Positions 36,295 through 45,901 are shown, counted from the stretch's first letter. The stretch is DNA of 64,000 nt from Legionella fallonii LLAP-10 (GCF_000953135.1 NZ_LN614827.1:124001-188000), one strand, 5' to 3'. The notes: a model not told the origin generated them from the sequence alone. Made by a program: numbers and translations.

Positions 36295-36953
36295 AAACGT
36301 TAGCTCTCCGCTACAGTACTTTGTGCCAGGAGCGTAATTATCTCATCAGCCTGTTGCTTGGATTATTAATGCTAGGTATCAGTTTTCTGGTCGCCAATCA
36401 AGCAGGGGAATATGCGACTTTGATGGCGACGGCAAGTGTTAGTGATCTGCTGCTGGATAGTATCGCCATGCGCGATGTGACGGTGCTCCATGTTCATGCT
36501 GCCTTAGCCTTTTGGCTTATTTTTGCAATCTATATTATGACTAAACCAGGCGCCTTGCCTTTCGTTACCAAAACGGCCGCTGTCTTTATTTTCATTCGCA
36601 GTGCATTTATTTGTCTTACCCATCTTGGTGCACCGCATAACAATTTAATCATCCCTTCTAATTACTCGGCTTTTTTCCTATTTACCGGCGATCTTTTTTT
36701 CTCAGGTCATGTTGGTGGTCCATTCTTATTAATGTTGATTTTTTGGCAACAAAGCAAATTACGTTATTTTTATTTGGCGACCAGCTTATTTTTTGCCTAC
36801 ATAGTATTAGCAGGGCATATTCACTACAGCATCGATGTGTTTGCTGCGCCGTTTATTACTTATGGTATTTATCAATTCAGTCGCTTTGCTTTTACAAAAG
36901 AGTATCAATTGTTTGCACAGGAGTTTTCTTTAAATCCAATGGGTAACGAGTAG
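36291..36953 (+). CDS. Integral membrane PAP2-family (sphingomyelin-synthase-like) phosphatase
   Basis: 220 residues with about six hydrophobic helices (for example YLISLLLGLLMLGISFLVA, LAFWLIFAIYIM, FFLFTGDLFF, FLLMLIFWQQ, YLATSLFFAYIVLA). The catalytic pattern of PAP2_C/sphingomyelin-synthase enzymes is visible: FFSGHVGGPF supplies one His and GHIHYSIDVFAAPF supplies the second His and the Asp. Such enzymes remove phosphate or move phospho-headgroups on lipids. The start overlaps the glycosyltransferase stop (ATGA), suggesting the pair makes or trims a glycolipid in the inner membrane. Confidence 0.8.
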   Translation: MKTLALRYSTLCQERNYLISLLLGLLMLGISFLVANQAGEYATLMATASVSDLLLDSIAMRDVTVLHVHAALAFWLIFAIYIMTKPGALPFVTKTAAVFIFIRSAFICLTHLGAPHNNLIIPSNYSAFFLFTGDLFFSGHVGGPFLLMLIFWQQSKLRYFYLATSLFFAYIVLAGHIHYSIDVFAAPFITYGIYQFSRFAFTKEYQLFAQEFSLNPMGNE

Positions 36954-37144
36954 TATCACTCCCATTCCATGAGATATCTTATTGGCACATACCGCGCGTA
37001 ACACATGGCCAAGTTAACGCGTTTTGATGTATCTATCATAAAAAATCTAAGGACGATAGAAAAAGAGCAAACTTCCTAATTTGTTTTACAGAATACAATT
37101 TTTAGGCTAAATAATAACAAAGGACCTTTTATATAAGAGCTTTT

Positions 37145-38545
37145 ATGAAAAAATGGACTGGCATACTCTTATCCTTAGTCGTGTTGTTTCTTTTAGCTTA
37201 TGTGATTACGGGATTTATAGTCAAAAATACACTGAATCAAAACGTTGATTCCCTTCCCCAAAACTCCATTTTGCGCATTCACCTTGGTAACTACCAACGC
37301 GGTTGGTTTTCTTCCCAGGCGATATTGTCTATTAAAATGAATATACCAGCACAAGAGAGAACCGATGTGCATGGTATTACTAAAATGCAGCCACCAATGA
37401 ATTTGGAGTTGAACTATCCGCTCATTATCAAACATGGCCCAGTTATCTGTACAGATTATGGTATACGCTTTGGCATAGGATATGTAACAACACAGCCACA
37501 ATCACATTATAATGTGTTGATTAACTATTTTAACGAAACGTGGTTTAGGTACGCTTTTCCAGCGCTTAGCTTTAAAGGTGGTTCAGACGCTGACTCTGTT
37601 GATTTTTCATGGCAAGGTTTAAGCGCAACATTGGGTACTTCTTCCTCTTTAAATAATCTATTTGGTGATTTTACTATGTATGGACTCAATGCTGCCGCTG
37701 GCAATGTTACTTTCCAATTAGGAACAATAGCAGATGAGTTCAATTTTATTCATGCAAGCAATGGGTTATGGCCAGGTAAAAATCACTTTTCTCTTCTTTC
37801 AGCAGCAATGAGCCAAGGCGATCAAAAGCAATTTGAGCTTGACGGTGTTGACTTGGTATCCAGCTCTGATGTTACAGAAGGGCTACTGAGCTTTGACTTT
37901 AATCTATCAGTGAACAAATTATTGGTAGACAACAAAACTTATGGCCCAGGCATTTTTAAGTTAAGTGTTAGAAATCTAGAGGCAGATGCCATGGCCCGCA
38001 TCAATAAGCGAGCCTTGAGTGCCGTGCAAAGTAACCAGAGTTCTGTTTTGCTCGTACCGGAATTATTGTCTAATGTACCCTTACTTCTTTCTAAAGGTTC
38101 GGAGTTAGCATTATCTACAGCAGTTGATTTGCCAGAGGGAAAAATTACCGGTGATTTTAAACTCGCTTTACCTAAAATGGATGTTAGCGATCCCTCTCAG
38201 TTATTACAAAAGGCCTCTGGCTCCGGTCAATTCAAAGCCCCTATTGCCGTTGTTAAAGAGCTAATGATGGTACTATTGAAGAATAGTAAACAAGAAAATA
38301 CCGCAACTCAGTCATCTTCTGCATCACCAGATTCGACAGCAACCCGTCTTCCCCCTATATCCTCAGTAACCAATACCGCTACAAATTCCGATGCGGAAAT
38401 GCAAAAGCAAGTCGATAAGCTGTTACAAAGTCTTATAGAGAAGGGCTATATAAAAGTCGAAGGTAATACTTACGTTGTCAATTTGAAAATTGAAAATCAA
38501 CAGATCTTCGTCAATGGACAACAGTTTGATGTAAATAAACTATGA
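37145..38545 (+). CDS. DUF945 (YdgA-like) membrane-anchored protein
   Basis: 466 residues. An N-terminal transmembrane anchor (5-28, LLSLVVLFLLAYVITGFIV) is followed by a long periplasmic domain. The DUF945 start is seen as RIHLGNYQRGWFSSQAILSI; the rest alternates amphipathic strands. A Ser/Thr-rich linker (about 380-415) precedes a C-terminal block LLQSLIEKGYIKVEGNTY. Members of this family are common in gamma-proteobacteria; YdgA has been linked to envelope stability but has no known enzymatic activity. It stands alone, followed by a miniature element. Confidence 0.8.
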   Translation: MKKWTGILLSLVVLFLLAYVITGFIVKNTLNQNVDSLPQNSILRIHLGNYQRGWFSSQAILSIKMNIPAQERTDVHGITKMQPPMNLELNYPLIIKHGPVICTDYGIRFGIGYVTTQPQSHYNVLINYFNETWFRYAFPALSFKGGSDADSVDFSWQGLSATLGTSSSLNNLFGDFTMYGLNAAAGNVTFQLGTIADEFNFIHASNGLWPGKNHFSLLSAAMSQGDQKQFELDGVDLVSSSDVTEGLLSFDFNLSVNKLLVDNKTYGPGIFKLSVRNLEADAMARINKRALSAVQSNQSSVLLVPELLSNVPLLLSKGSELALSTAVDLPEGKITGDFKLALPKMDVSDPSQLLQKASGSGQFKAPIAVVKELMMVLLKNSKQENTATQSSSASPDSTATRLPPISSVTNTATNSDAEMQKQVDKLLQSLIEKGYIKVEGNTYVVNLKIENQQIFVNGQQFDVNKL

Positions 38546-38555
38546 GATAAGTTAA

Positions 38556-38639
38556 CGTCATTTGCGGATAAGATGGCAGGCTACTCACGAAATCTCCCAG
38601 ATGCCTAATCCGGGCTACAATTCTTATCCGAAACTGACG
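38556..38639. mobile_element. Miniature mobile element, family 1, copy B
   Basis: It starts CGTCATTTGCGGATAAG (38556-38572) and ends CTTATCCGAAACTGACG (to 38639), the same inverted termini as the copies at 29.2 and 52.7 kb. TTAA is found on both sides. The short interior contains CTAATCCGGGCTAC, half of the palindrome seen at 9412-9447. It lies between the DUF945 gene and the end of the argHF gene and is the shortest of the three copies. Confidence 0.7.
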
Positions 38640-38661
38640 TTTAATACATAAGCCTAGCCCA

Positions 38662-40878
38662 TCATATCGCCAAGTCAATTAACAGGGCTTTTTGCACATG
38701 CAATCTATTTTCACTTTGAGTGAAGATAATAGACTCTGGAGTGTCAGGTAGGGTTTTTGATACTTCTTTCCCCCGTTCCATAGGCATGCAATGCATGAAT
38801 ACCGCACCAGGTTTTGCTTGGGACATTAAGGATTCATTGACTTGATAGCCGGCAAAGTGATGCTCTGAAGCTTGAGCCTCAAAACCCATACTAGTCCAAA
38901 CATCGGTATAAACAGCATTCGCGTCACGAACAGCAACTTCTGGCTCGGTATAACAGTGAATCATGTCCGGAAATAATTGTTTGCTTTGAGCGACGATCTG
39001 GTGGTTAGGCTGATGCCCCTCTGGACAGCAATAATTAATTTTTATCCCAAGCAATGGTGCCATGAGCAACAGGCTATGCAATACGTTATTACCGTCACCA
39101 ATATACGTCAGCGTCAATCCGTTTAATTCACCGAAACATTCTTGTAAGGATAATAAATCGGCGAGAACTTGGCACGGATGGTACAAGGCAGATAATCCGT
39201 TAATTACCGGTACTGTCGCATGTTGGGCCATTTCCTCTAGGGCGCTGTCTTCATGAGTTCTTACCATGACATAGTCACAATAGCCATTTAATACCCTGAT
39301 CAAATCACGAGGCTCCTCTGTCTTTCTTGTCGAACTAACGCTTTCTATCGCTGTGCCGCCGAGATTTTCCATAGCCAAAGTAAAGCTTAATCGGGTACGA
39401 AAAGAAGGCTTTTCAAAAATCATAGCTAGGTTTTTATTCGTTAATGTTTGTGAGTATTGTTTGGGATTTTTCTTCACCTGTGAGGCTATTTTAAGTATGC
39501 GCTTAATATCCTGCACATCCAACTCCAGGCCGGTGAGCAAATGTTTGGGATGATGTTTTATTTTTATCTGTTGTTTTTTTACCGGTATAGCACATTGCTG
39601 GATATCGTTCTTAGGAGCTTCTTTGGCAGATGGAGTTGTACACTGATTATTCTTCTTCATTAGCTCAGTAAGGGAGCAGCCTTGCTCTAAAGCAGAGGCG
39701 ACCATTTGTCCGACTTGATGATGAGCATCTCTAAATGGCACTCCCGTTATTATAAGTGACTCAAGAACAGCGGTTGCGTCGAGATAGCCGGAGTTTGCTT
39801 TTTCAGCCATCAGTTCAGTGTTAAACTGCAAACTGTCTAAAAAGGGCGAGAGGACAGTAAGGCAAGACGTGACGGTCTTCACGGAATCAAACAACCCCTC
39901 TTTATCTTCCTGCATGTCTTTGTTATAGGCCAATGGCAAACCTTTCATCACCGTTAGAATGCCCAAGAGATGACCAAATACCCTTCCGGATTTACCTCGG
40001 ATTAACTCCAAAATATCGGGGTTCTTTTTATTAGGCATTAACGACGAACCTGTTGCAAAGGCATCATCTAAGGTAATAAAGCCAAATTCTTGCGTCGCCC
40101 AGAGGATTAGATCCTCACATAATCGCGATAAATGCACCATAACGATGGCATTGACGCTGCAAAATTCCATGATGAAGTCTCTATCACTTACTGCATCAAG
40201 GGTATTTTCTATAACGCCATCGAAGGCCAGTGCCTGAGCCACCCACTCTCTATCTAAGGGCAGGCTGCTCCCCGCTAATGCACCAGCCCCTAAGGGAGAA
40301 AAATTCATCCTTTTTTTCAGATCTTGCAAACGACTAATATCTCTGTGCAACATGGCCAGGTAGGCATCGAAATACCCACCTAAATAAATGGGCTGAGCCT
40401 GTTGCAAATGAGTATATCCTGGCATTTTGTCTTGGGCATGTTTTTGCGATAATTGGCGCAATACATCGGTGACAGCATAAAGTTGCGCCATGATATTGGA
40501 GGCGGCATCACGAGCATACAGTCGTAAATCAAGAGCCACTTGATCATTTCTGCTGCGTCCCGTATGCAATTTTTTCCCAGTGTCACCGATTTTTTCTATT
40601 AATAGTTGTTCAATAAACATATGAACGTCTTCATAACTTTGCTTCAAGCTATGCTTCCCTTCTTGTAGTTCCATTTTGATTTCAGCTAAGGCTTCGGTAA
40701 TGGCCTGGGATTCAGCAGAGGAGATAATGCCTTGTTTGGCTAACATGGCGGCATGCGTTTGACTTCCTTGAATATCGTAGGCATAGAGCACATGGTCAAA
40801 GGCTAAAGACGCATTAAATTCAACAGCTAATGGATCTAGGGGCTTTTTAAATCGCCCGCCCCACGTTTTATTACTCAT
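38662..40878 (-). CDS. argHF: Fused argininosuccinate lyase - ornithine carbamoyltransferase (ArgH-ArgF)
   Basis: A single 738-residue frame. Residues 1-408 are ArgH: KTWGGRF at the start, [27 protein letters not shown] (catalytic His) and the fumarase-family signature [12 protein letters not shown] (277-288). ArgH normally runs about 50 residues further; that tail is absent and replaced by a Lys/Gln-rich linker (409-440). Residues 441-738 are ornithine carbamoyltransferase: [11 protein letters not shown] (carbamoyl-phosphate site, usually STRTR), [10 protein letters not shown] and [11 protein letters not shown]. The protein should catalyse steps six and eight of arginine synthesis while ArgG, encoded just upstream with an 8-base overlap, does the step between. 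No stop or frameshift at the junction. Confidence 0.9.
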   Translation of the reverse strand: MSNKTWGGRFKKPLDPLAVEFNASLAFDHVLYAYDIQGSQTHAAMLAKQGIISSAESQAITEALAEIKMELQEGKHSLKQSYEDVHMFIEQLLIEKIGDTGKKLHTGRSRNDQVALDLRLYARDAASNIMAQLYAVTDVLRQLSQKHAQDKMPGYTHLQQAQPIYLGGYFDAYLAMLHRDISRLQDLKKRMNFSPLGAGALAGSSLPLDREWVAQALAFDGVIENTLDAVSDRDFIMEFCSVNAIVMVHLSRLCEDLILWATQEFGFITLDDAFATGSSLMPNKKNPDILELIRGKSGRVFGHLLGILTVMKGLPLAYNKDMQEDKEGLFDSVKTVTSCLTVLSPFLDSLQFNTELMAEKANSGYLDATAVLESLIITGVPFRDAHHQVGQMVASALEQGCSLTELMKKNNQCTTPSAKEAPKNDIQQCAIPVKKQQIKIKHHPKHLLTGLELDVQDIKRILKIASQVKKNPKQYSQTLTNKNLAMIFEKPSFRTRLSFTLAMENLGGTAIESVSSTRKTEEPRDLIRVLNGYCDYVMVRTHEDSALEEMAQHATVPVINGLSALYHPCQVLADLLSLQECFGELNGLTLTYIGDGNNVLHSLLLMAPLLGIKINYCCPEGHQPNHQIVAQSKQLFPDMIHCYTEPEVAVRDANAVYTDVWTSMGFEAQASEHHFAGYQVNESLMSQAKPGAVFMHCMPMERGKEVSKTLPDTPESIIFTQSENRLHVQKALLIDLAI

Positions 40879-42088
40879 GTTGACCTCCTAGATGAACCAT
40901 GCCATAGACTTTGGCCGATAAGGAAAATAAATTAATAAATCCTTCGGCATCTTGTTGCTTATAGACACTGTCTTCTTCAAAGGTTGCCAAAGCGGGTTGA
41001 TGCAGACTGAATGGCGAATGCATGCCACAGGGAATCATATTTCCTTTGAATAATTTCAGTTTGACGGTACCTGTTATGTGCTTTTGAGTCACATTGATCA
41101 ATGCGTCTAAAGCGTCTTTGGTTTGGGTAAACCATCGTCCTTCATAGACAAGATTGGCATAGGTTGATTGTAACGATTGTTTCAAGTGTAAAGTGGCTCT
41201 ATCGAGACAAAGGCTTTCTAACATTTGATGCGCTTTATACAACACTGCCGCAGCAGGAGCCTCATAAATACCTCTGATTTTCATCCCTACTAATCTATTT
41301 TCAATGATGTCTGCCACACCAATACCATGCTCTCCAGCCTTAGCATTAAGAAGATTAAGTAACAGCACGGGATCCATGGGGGTATCATTTAATGCTACAG
41401 GAACACCTTTTTTAAAATGAATACTCATCAATTCCGCCGTATTTGGTGTTTTCTCAATGGGATTAGTCATAAGCAATACATCATCAGGTCTTTCTTGTGC
41501 TGGATCTTCTAATACTCCACCCTCGTGAGAGATATACCAAATATTGTGATCTCTGGAGTAAGGGGATTTAGGGGTGACAGGAACGTCTATGCCATGGGCT
41601 TTGGCATAGTCTATCGCTTGTTGCCTTGATTTGATTTCCCAATGTCGCCAGGGGGCAATAATTTGTAGATTGGGTGCCAGGGCTTTAACGGTGTATTCAA
41701 ATCGGACTTGATCATTGCCTTTGCCCGTTGCTCCATGAGCTATGGCTTCAGCCTGTTCAACAGCGGCGATTTCTACCAATTTTTGCGCTATAAGTGGTCG
41801 AGAAATGGTTCCTAGGATGTACTGATCTTCATAGAGTGCGCCTGATTTCAGTAAAGGCCAAAGATAGTCGCTGACAAATTCATTTTGTACATCGCAAACA
41901 TAAGCTTTTACTGCACCACTTTTGATGGCTTTGTGTTTAATGGCCTCTAAATTTTCTTTTTGTCCTAAATCACAAATGACGGCAATAATTTCGACTTGCG
42001 GATAATGTTCCTTCAACCAAGGAATCATCACTGAAGTATCGAGGCCACCGGAATAAGCTAAGACAATCTTTTTAATTTGAGGATTCAT
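40871..42088 (-). CDS. argG: Argininosuccinate synthase
   Basis: 405 residues. The ATP pyrophosphatase loop is [30 protein letters not shown] and the [10 protein letters not shown] block are conserved for citrulline and aspartate binding. It joins citrulline and aspartate using ATP to give argininosuccinate, the substrate of the ArgH half encoded next. It overlaps both neighbours (17 bases with the ABC ATPase, 8 with argHF), so it is part of one operon with the transporter and should be under the ArgR boxes at 44222-44255. Confidence 0.95.
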   Translation of the reverse strand: MNPQIKKIVLAYSGGLDTSVMIPWLKEHYPQVEIIAVICDLGQKENLEAIKHKAIKSGAVKAYVCDVQNEFVSDYLWPLLKSGALYEDQYILGTISRPLIAQKLVEIAAVEQAEAIAHGATGKGNDQVRFEYTVKALAPNLQIIAPWRHWEIKSRQQAIDYAKAHGIDVPVTPKSPYSRDHNIWYISHEGGVLEDPAQERPDDVLLMTNPIEKTPNTAELMSIHFKKGVPVALNDTPMDPVLLLNLLNAKAGEHGIGVADIIENRLVGMKIRGIYEAPAAAVLYKAHQMLESLCLDRATLHLKQSLQSTYANLVYEGRWFTQTKDALDALINVTQKHITGTVKLKLFKGNMIPCGMHSPFSLHQPALATFEEDSVYKQQDAEGFINLFSLSAKVYGMVHLGGQHE

Positions 42089-42788
42089 GGTTTGCTCCTG
42101 ACAATTGTTGTTTTAAATAATCAATGGGGTTAGTAAAATCTGTAGGTTTGACGTCGGTGATTAAATTCCCGCCTTTCAGTACGACCAATCGATCTGCTAC
42201 TTGAGTGAGAAAGGCCAAATCATGGGAGGCAATAACCATGGTTACTCCCATAGCCTGTACTGATTTAAGTAGGGAGGAGATCTCTTCGGTTATTACCGTA
42301 TCCAGACCTGAAGTCGGTTCATCACACAGCAATAAAGACGGACTCATCATTAAGCTACGTGCTAGCGCTACTCGTTGCTTTTGTCCTCCAGATAATTGGT
42401 GTGGCAAACAAGAGGCTTTATTTTTTATGCCCAAAGTATCCAACATGCTTAACGCATTTTCTTGTATTTCTTCTATGCTGCTCGCTAATTCAGCCTTAGA
42501 TTTTTTCTGTTTTTTATTGTGTAATTGAGGAGCATACGTTAAATTTTTAAGCACGCTCATATGCGGAAAAAGCTGGAAGTCTTGAAACATAAAGCCGCTT
42601 TGCCCAGCAACTTTAATACTGCCAGAGCTTAAATTTTCTAATTGTTGAATGCACCTTAATAAGGTGGATTTACCACTGCCTGATGGACCTGCCAGCCCGA
42701 GAATTTGGTGTTCTTCAAGGGTTAAATTAATATTATTTAATACGGCAACTGAGCCGAAGCTTTTTGAAGCATTAGCAATGTGTAGCAT
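42072..42788 (-). CDS. Polar amino-acid ABC transporter ATP-binding protein (ArtP/GlnQ-like)
   Basis: About 238 residues from ATG 42788, chosen because GGAGG lies five bases upstream inside the in-frame segment after the first ATG (42800). Walker A is [12 protein letters not shown], the Q-loop [11 protein letters not shown], the signature [15 protein letters not shown], Walker [13 protein letters not shown] and the H-loop ASHDL. Family members energise uptake of basic or polar amino acids. Context with argG, argHF and ARG boxes suggests arginine, ornithine or citrulline as cargo. It overlaps the permease and argG. Confidence 0.9.
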   Translation of the reverse strand: MLHIANASKSFGSVAVLNNINLTLEEHQILGLAGPSGSGKSTLLRCIQQLENLSSGSIKVAGQSGFMFQDFQLFPHMSVLKNLTYAPQLHNKKQKKSKAELASSIEEIQENALSMLDTLGIKNKASCLPHQLSGGQKQRVALARSLMMSPSLLLCDEPTSGLDTVITEEISSLLKSVQAMGVTMVIASHDLAFLTQVADRLVVLKGGNLITDVKPTDFTNPIDYLKQQLSGANHESSN

Positions 42789-43419
42789 AGGAGCCTCCAT
42801 TAGCGATTTTTTTGCCTACATGCTCAATGAGTAAAACCAAGGTGTAGTAATAAACTCCGGCAATACATAAGGGTAGAAAGTAAGTAAATTGCTCAGCCGC
42901 AATAGATTGTGCTTTGCGCATTAAATCCATGCCGCCAATAGTGGAGATTAAGGCAGTTTCTTTCGCTAAAGCGATGGTTTCATTGATTAATGCGGGAAGA
43001 ATATTTTTAACCACTTGCGGTAAAATAATATCTTTCCACAGATAAAAATTAGGTATTGCTAAAGAGCTCGCTGCTTCAAATTGACCCTTAGGCAATTGTT
43101 CAATACCCGCTCTGATTATTTCTGCAATATAAGCTGAGCTATTGAGACCAAAAGTGAGTACTCCTGCAAGCATAATATCGGGCCTTACCCCGATTAGCCC
43201 TGGTAAGGAAAAATAAATGAAGCTCAGCTGTAAAATAACAGGAGTGCCTCTCATGATGGAAATAAATCTATTGATTATTCCCTGAGCAATGCCTTGGTGT
43301 CTAACTATGGCCAAGGCAGTCCCGCCTAATAAACCCATAAATAAACCACCAACCAGTAGCTTTAGCGTTAAGACGATGCCGTTACCTATGAATAGAATAT
43401 TGTGTATTACTTCTTCCAT
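42772..43419 (-). CDS. Polar amino-acid ABC transporter permease (HisM/ArtQ-like)
   Basis: About 215 residues from ATG 43419 (MEEVIHNIL), which has GGAGGG six bases before it; the upstream ATG at 43437 is less likely. Several transmembrane helices are visible (GIVLTLKLLVGGLFMGLLGG, YFLPLCIAGVYYYTLVLLI). The cytoplasmic EAA-type loop, which contacts the ATPase, is seen around QFEAASSLAIPNFYLWKDIILPQ. A single permease gene suggests a homodimer. It lies between the binding protein and the ATPase. Confidence 0.9.
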   Translation of the reverse strand: MEEVIHNILFIGNGIVLTLKLLVGGLFMGLLGGTALAIVRHQGIAQGIINRFISIMRGTPVILQLSFIYFSLPGLIGVRPDIMLAGVLTFGLNSSAYIAEIIRAGIEQLPKGQFEAASSLAIPNFYLWKDIILPQVVKNILPALINETIALAKETALISTIGGMDLMRKAQSIAAEQFTYFLPLCIAGVYYYTLVLLIEHVGKKIANGGSYATHC

Positions 43420-44150
43420 TGGACACCCTCCAACCATTGCTGTTGTAGTTTTGCTATGGCCCCTGAATCTTGTAATTTCTGCAATGCTTGATTCACTTGG
43501 GTGGTAAATGGCGAATTTTTCGCTAAGGCAATGCCATAACCATCATCAGATTTGGCAATTAACGCAAAAGATAATCCCGGGTTTTTCTGACTAAAAACAA
43601 GGCCCTGAGCTCCATCCATGATAACCGCTTCTACGTGCCCGGCTTTGAGTGCTTCTATTGCTTGGTTATTATTATTCATGCTAATAAGTTCTGCCGTGGG
43701 CGCGTATTTTTTTGTCCATAATTCCATAGTAGTCCCTAACTGACAGGCTAATTTTTTGTGGGCTAGTTTCTCCGTTGAATCAAGGGGATGTTCTGTTTTA
43801 AATACCACGGCCATACTTTCAAAATAGTAGGGGGTGCTGAAATCTAAATTGACTTGGCGCTCGGGGGTAATGGTTATGGTGGAGATAGCCATATCATCTT
43901 GGCCAAAGGATACTGCAGGCAAAATGCTGCTGAATTGCATATTATCAAAAACGGCTTCCTTTCCTAATTCTTTAGCGATTAATTTCGCTAGATCTATATC
44001 AAATCCTTTGAGTTCCCCGTGGTCTAAATATTCAAATGGTGGATATTCTGCTGAAGTAGCAAAATGTAGGGTATTGGGTTTTTCTTCTCCACTACATCCT
44101 GATAGTGCAATCGTTGATAAAATAAGTATGCTTGTGGTTAATAATTTCAT
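43407..44150 (-). CDS. Amino-acid-binding lipoprotein of the ABC transporter
   Basis: 247 residues from ATG 44150 (MKLLTTSILILS). A lipoprotein signal ends in the lipobox LSGC, so the mature protein should be a periplasm-facing lipoprotein; the in-frame ATG 12 codons earlier would spoil the signal. The SBP_bac_3 fold shows TLHFATSAEYPPFEYLDHGELKG, FDIDLAKLIA and ISTITITPERQ, with the conserved Arg for alpha-carboxylate binding in the last. The ligand is probably arginine or a related amino acid by context. First gene of the transporter-argG-argHF operon. Confidence 0.88.
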   Translation of the reverse strand: MKLLTTSILILSTIALSGCSGEEKPNTLHFATSAEYPPFEYLDHGELKGFDIDLAKLIAKELGKEAVFDNMQFSSILPAVSFGQDDMAISTITITPERQVNLDFSTPYYFESMAVVFKTEHPLDSTEKLAHKKLACQLGTTMELWTKKYAPTAELISMNNNNQAIEALKAGHVEAVIMDGAQGLVFSQKNPGLSFALIAKSDDGYGIALAKNSPFTTQVNQALQKLQDSGAIAKLQQQWLEGVQWKK

Positions 44151-44184
44151 TGTAAGTATATATCCAAAAAATATCCATTTATTC

Positions 44185-44213
44185 AATTTATCCAGTTAAA
44201 GTGAATTTGTCAA
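44185..44213 (-). promoter_or_regulatory. Putative sigma-70 promoter of the transporter-arg operon
   Basis: On the minus strand TTGACA (44208-44213) is followed after 17 bases by TAAATT (44185-44190), about 35 bases before the start codon of the binding-protein gene. The -35 box is perfect and the -10 box matches four of six positions. Confidence 0.5.
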
Positions 44214-44221
44214 TGGATAAA

Positions 44222-44255
44222 TGAATATATTTTCATATTTTTGGATATTTATTCA
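44222..44255. promoter_or_regulatory. Tandem ARG-box-like operators upstream of the arg operon
   Basis: TGAATATATTTTCA (44222-44235) and TGGATATTTATTCA (44242-44255) match the ArgR core TGAAT-W4-ATTCA with one or two deviations each and are spaced 20 bases centre to centre, close to the 21 expected for a hexamer. They lie just upstream of the predicted -35, an unusual place for simple repression, so another overlapping promoter or an activating role is possible. Confidence 0.6.
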
Positions 44256-44290
44256 TTTATTTTGAATGATAAATAATGGTTGATTGGCTT

Positions 44291-44390
44291 ATCATTCAGA
44301 CTTTTTCTTTGTTAGTTATAGTGCAGCGAAGAGTTTCCTGATTGTGGCACAGTGCGTTTTTCGAGAGATTCTTCGCTGCGTTCTGAATGA
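44291..44390. repeat. Intergenic palindromic repeat (GCAGCGAAGA type)
   Basis: GCAGCGAAGAGTTTC (44323-44337) pairs with GAGATTCTTCGCTGC (44365-44379), extended outward by ATCATTCAGA (44291-44300) and TCTGAATGA (44382-44390). Palindromes with this core are common between genes in many bacteria (recalled, not checked). It lies between the arg operators and the divergent gene at 44451. Confidence 0.65.
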
Positions 44391-44450
44391 CAGAAAAGAC
44401 CTCTTGTGATATTATATTGAACAATTGTGTTTGATATTTAATAGAACAAT

Positions 44451-45362
44451 ATGAGTAAAATAAAACGAATATTGGCGGCAGCAATAAGACATGTACGTCA
44501 CATTTGTATATTGGGTTCTTCAAATAAAAGCAGCGATATGGAAAAAACAAATGGCTGGGTCTTTTTCCCCCAGTTTCGCTATAATTATTCAGGACGCTAT
44601 GTAAAGAAGAAGGATAAATGGATTTTTTCCAGCGATGATCCTATGGCAACCCTAGCCGTCGATCTTAAGTACACTGTAAAGTATCCAGGGGTGGATCCGT
44701 TCATCGATCCGCAATTTGCCTTAGAAGAGCAGCACAAAGACGTATTGTTACTTGCTCTGCTCGCTGGAGAAAAGCGCATGGGCAATTGTCATACGCGTTG
44801 CTGCGTACTGGCTAAATATTTGTGGGAAAACAACTATCCAGAGATCCAACGAATAGAACTTCTTTCCTTCAATTTTGATCATTTTGTGGTTGTGGTGAAT
44901 CGAACAGGGGATATTGATGATCCTAAAACTTGGGGCAATGCCTTAATTGTCGAGAGTTGGTATCCAGCTCAAGGTGCAATCTATAGCCCTCAGGAATTTA
45001 TGCAACAAGCACAAATTGTTCGTAAATTTATAAAATCTGATCTGCTAAAACAATATAAACTTGGATTACCAGGACGAGAAGAGCTCTTAATGGGAACAGA
45101 TTGGGAGCATCTGTCTTGGGAATGTTATGCAGCGATAGACCCCAATCAGCATCGATATCCTACCTATTCGCGGTCTCCATTTCGTCCTATAGAATATTAT
45201 TATGAACCCAAGTATACCTATACGGCTGAGATCTCTGACAATAGAAAAAATGTTCACCCGCTACTTGGCGATCGCTTAATACATCAAGCCCGATTGAATG
45301 AATGCTTCGCGGAATTAAATACAGCAGAAGAAACATCGTTGCCAACGCCTTCCGTTGTCTAG
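44451..45362 (+). CDS. Unknown protein with papain/transglutaminase-like Cys-His-acid pattern; candidate effector
   Basis: 303 residues, no signal peptide. The middle third shows MGNCHTRCCVLAKYLWE (Cys113), then SFNFDHFVVVVNR (His144) and NALIVESWYP (Glu168). The order and spacing, with a hydrophobic strand after the His and an acidic residue before Trp-Tyr-Pro, recall papain-like proteases and transglutaminase folds used by secreted effectors, where GNC..A..L and DHxFVV are typical. This is a pattern call only. The C-terminus (LNECFAELNTAEETSLPT) is Glu-rich as in many Dot/Icm substrates. It starts 150 bases from the arg operators but has no link to arginine metabolism that I can see. Confidence 0.5.
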   Translation: MSKIKRILAAAIRHVRHICILGSSNKSSDMEKTNGWVFFPQFRYNYSGRYVKKKDKWIFSSDDPMATLAVDLKYTVKYPGVDPFIDPQFALEEQHKDVLLLALLAGEKRMGNCHTRCCVLAKYLWENNYPEIQRIELLSFNFDHFVVVVNRTGDIDDPKTWGNALIVESWYPAQGAIYSPQEFMQQAQIVRKFIKSDLLKQYKLGLPGREELLMGTDWEHLSWECYAAIDPNQHRYPTYSRSPFRPIEYYYEPKYTYTAEISDNRKNVHPLLGDRLIHQARLNECFAELNTAEETSLPTPSVV

Positions 45363-45390
45363 AAGGTGGAGGCTTATTATTTCTTTTAAA

Positions 45391-45425
45391 TGAATTTAAT
45401 TTCAATTAAGATGAGTGTGTATTCG
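45391..45425 (+). promoter_or_regulatory. Tandem ARG-box-like operators in front of argR
   Basis: TGAATTTAATTTCA (45391-45404) is close to an ideal ARG box and TGAGTGTGTATTCG (45412-45425) is a weaker second one, 21 bases apart centre to centre, just as for ArgR hexamer sites. They lie 20-55 bases before the argR ATG and probably cover its promoter, so autorepression is likely. Confidence 0.65.
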
Positions 45426-45445
45426 AAATTGTTGGAGGGGATTTA

Positions 45446-45901
45446 ATGACAAAAGATGCGGTACTTGATGGATATATCGTGAATATTATTCAAAGTCATA
45501 ATATTTCTGAGCAAATGGAATTACAAAATTATTTAAAAGCAAAAGGCTATGATGTCCCCCAAGCTACTTTATCGCGTCGATTAAAGAAGTTAAAAATTGC
45601 CAAAGTATCCGGTCTATATAAAGTAGTCGATTTTGCCTCTTCAAATGCTCCTTTAGTGCTAGGCATTCATGTTTCCGAATATGGCCTTATTGTACTGCAT
45701 ACTGAACCAGGTAATGCGAACAGTCTTGGCTATTTTATTGACCAAAAATATGTAAATTTCCATTCTTTTGATGATAAAGATTCTGGGATACTGGGAACCA
45801 TCGCTGGTGATGATACTTTATTGTTAATTATCAAGGGTAAAGATTACTTAGGAAAAGTATCACTGTTGTTGCAGAAAGAGTTTCCTTATCTGAGCGTTTA
45901 A
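45446..45901 (+). CDS. argR: Arginine repressor
   Basis: 151 residues, standard ArgR length. The N-terminal winged helix (about 5-70) has DVPQATLSRRLKKLKIAK, the conserved SR recognition-helix region. The C-terminal arginine-binding and trimerisation domain (80-151) has LIVLHTEPGNANSLGYFID and GTIAGDDTLLLI, with the GDDT arginine-binding motif. It senses arginine and controls arginine synthesis and uptake; in L. pneumophila ArgR has been tied to intracellular growth. A very strong RBS (GGAGGGG) precedes the ATG. Confidence 0.93.
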   Translation: MTKDAVLDGYIVNIIQSHNISEQMELQNYLKAKGYDVPQATLSRRLKKLKIAKVSGLYKVVDFASSNAPLVLGIHVSEYGLIVLHTEPGNANSLGYFIDQKYVNFHSFDDKDSGILGTIAGDDTLLLIIKGKDYLGKVSLLLQKEFPYLSV

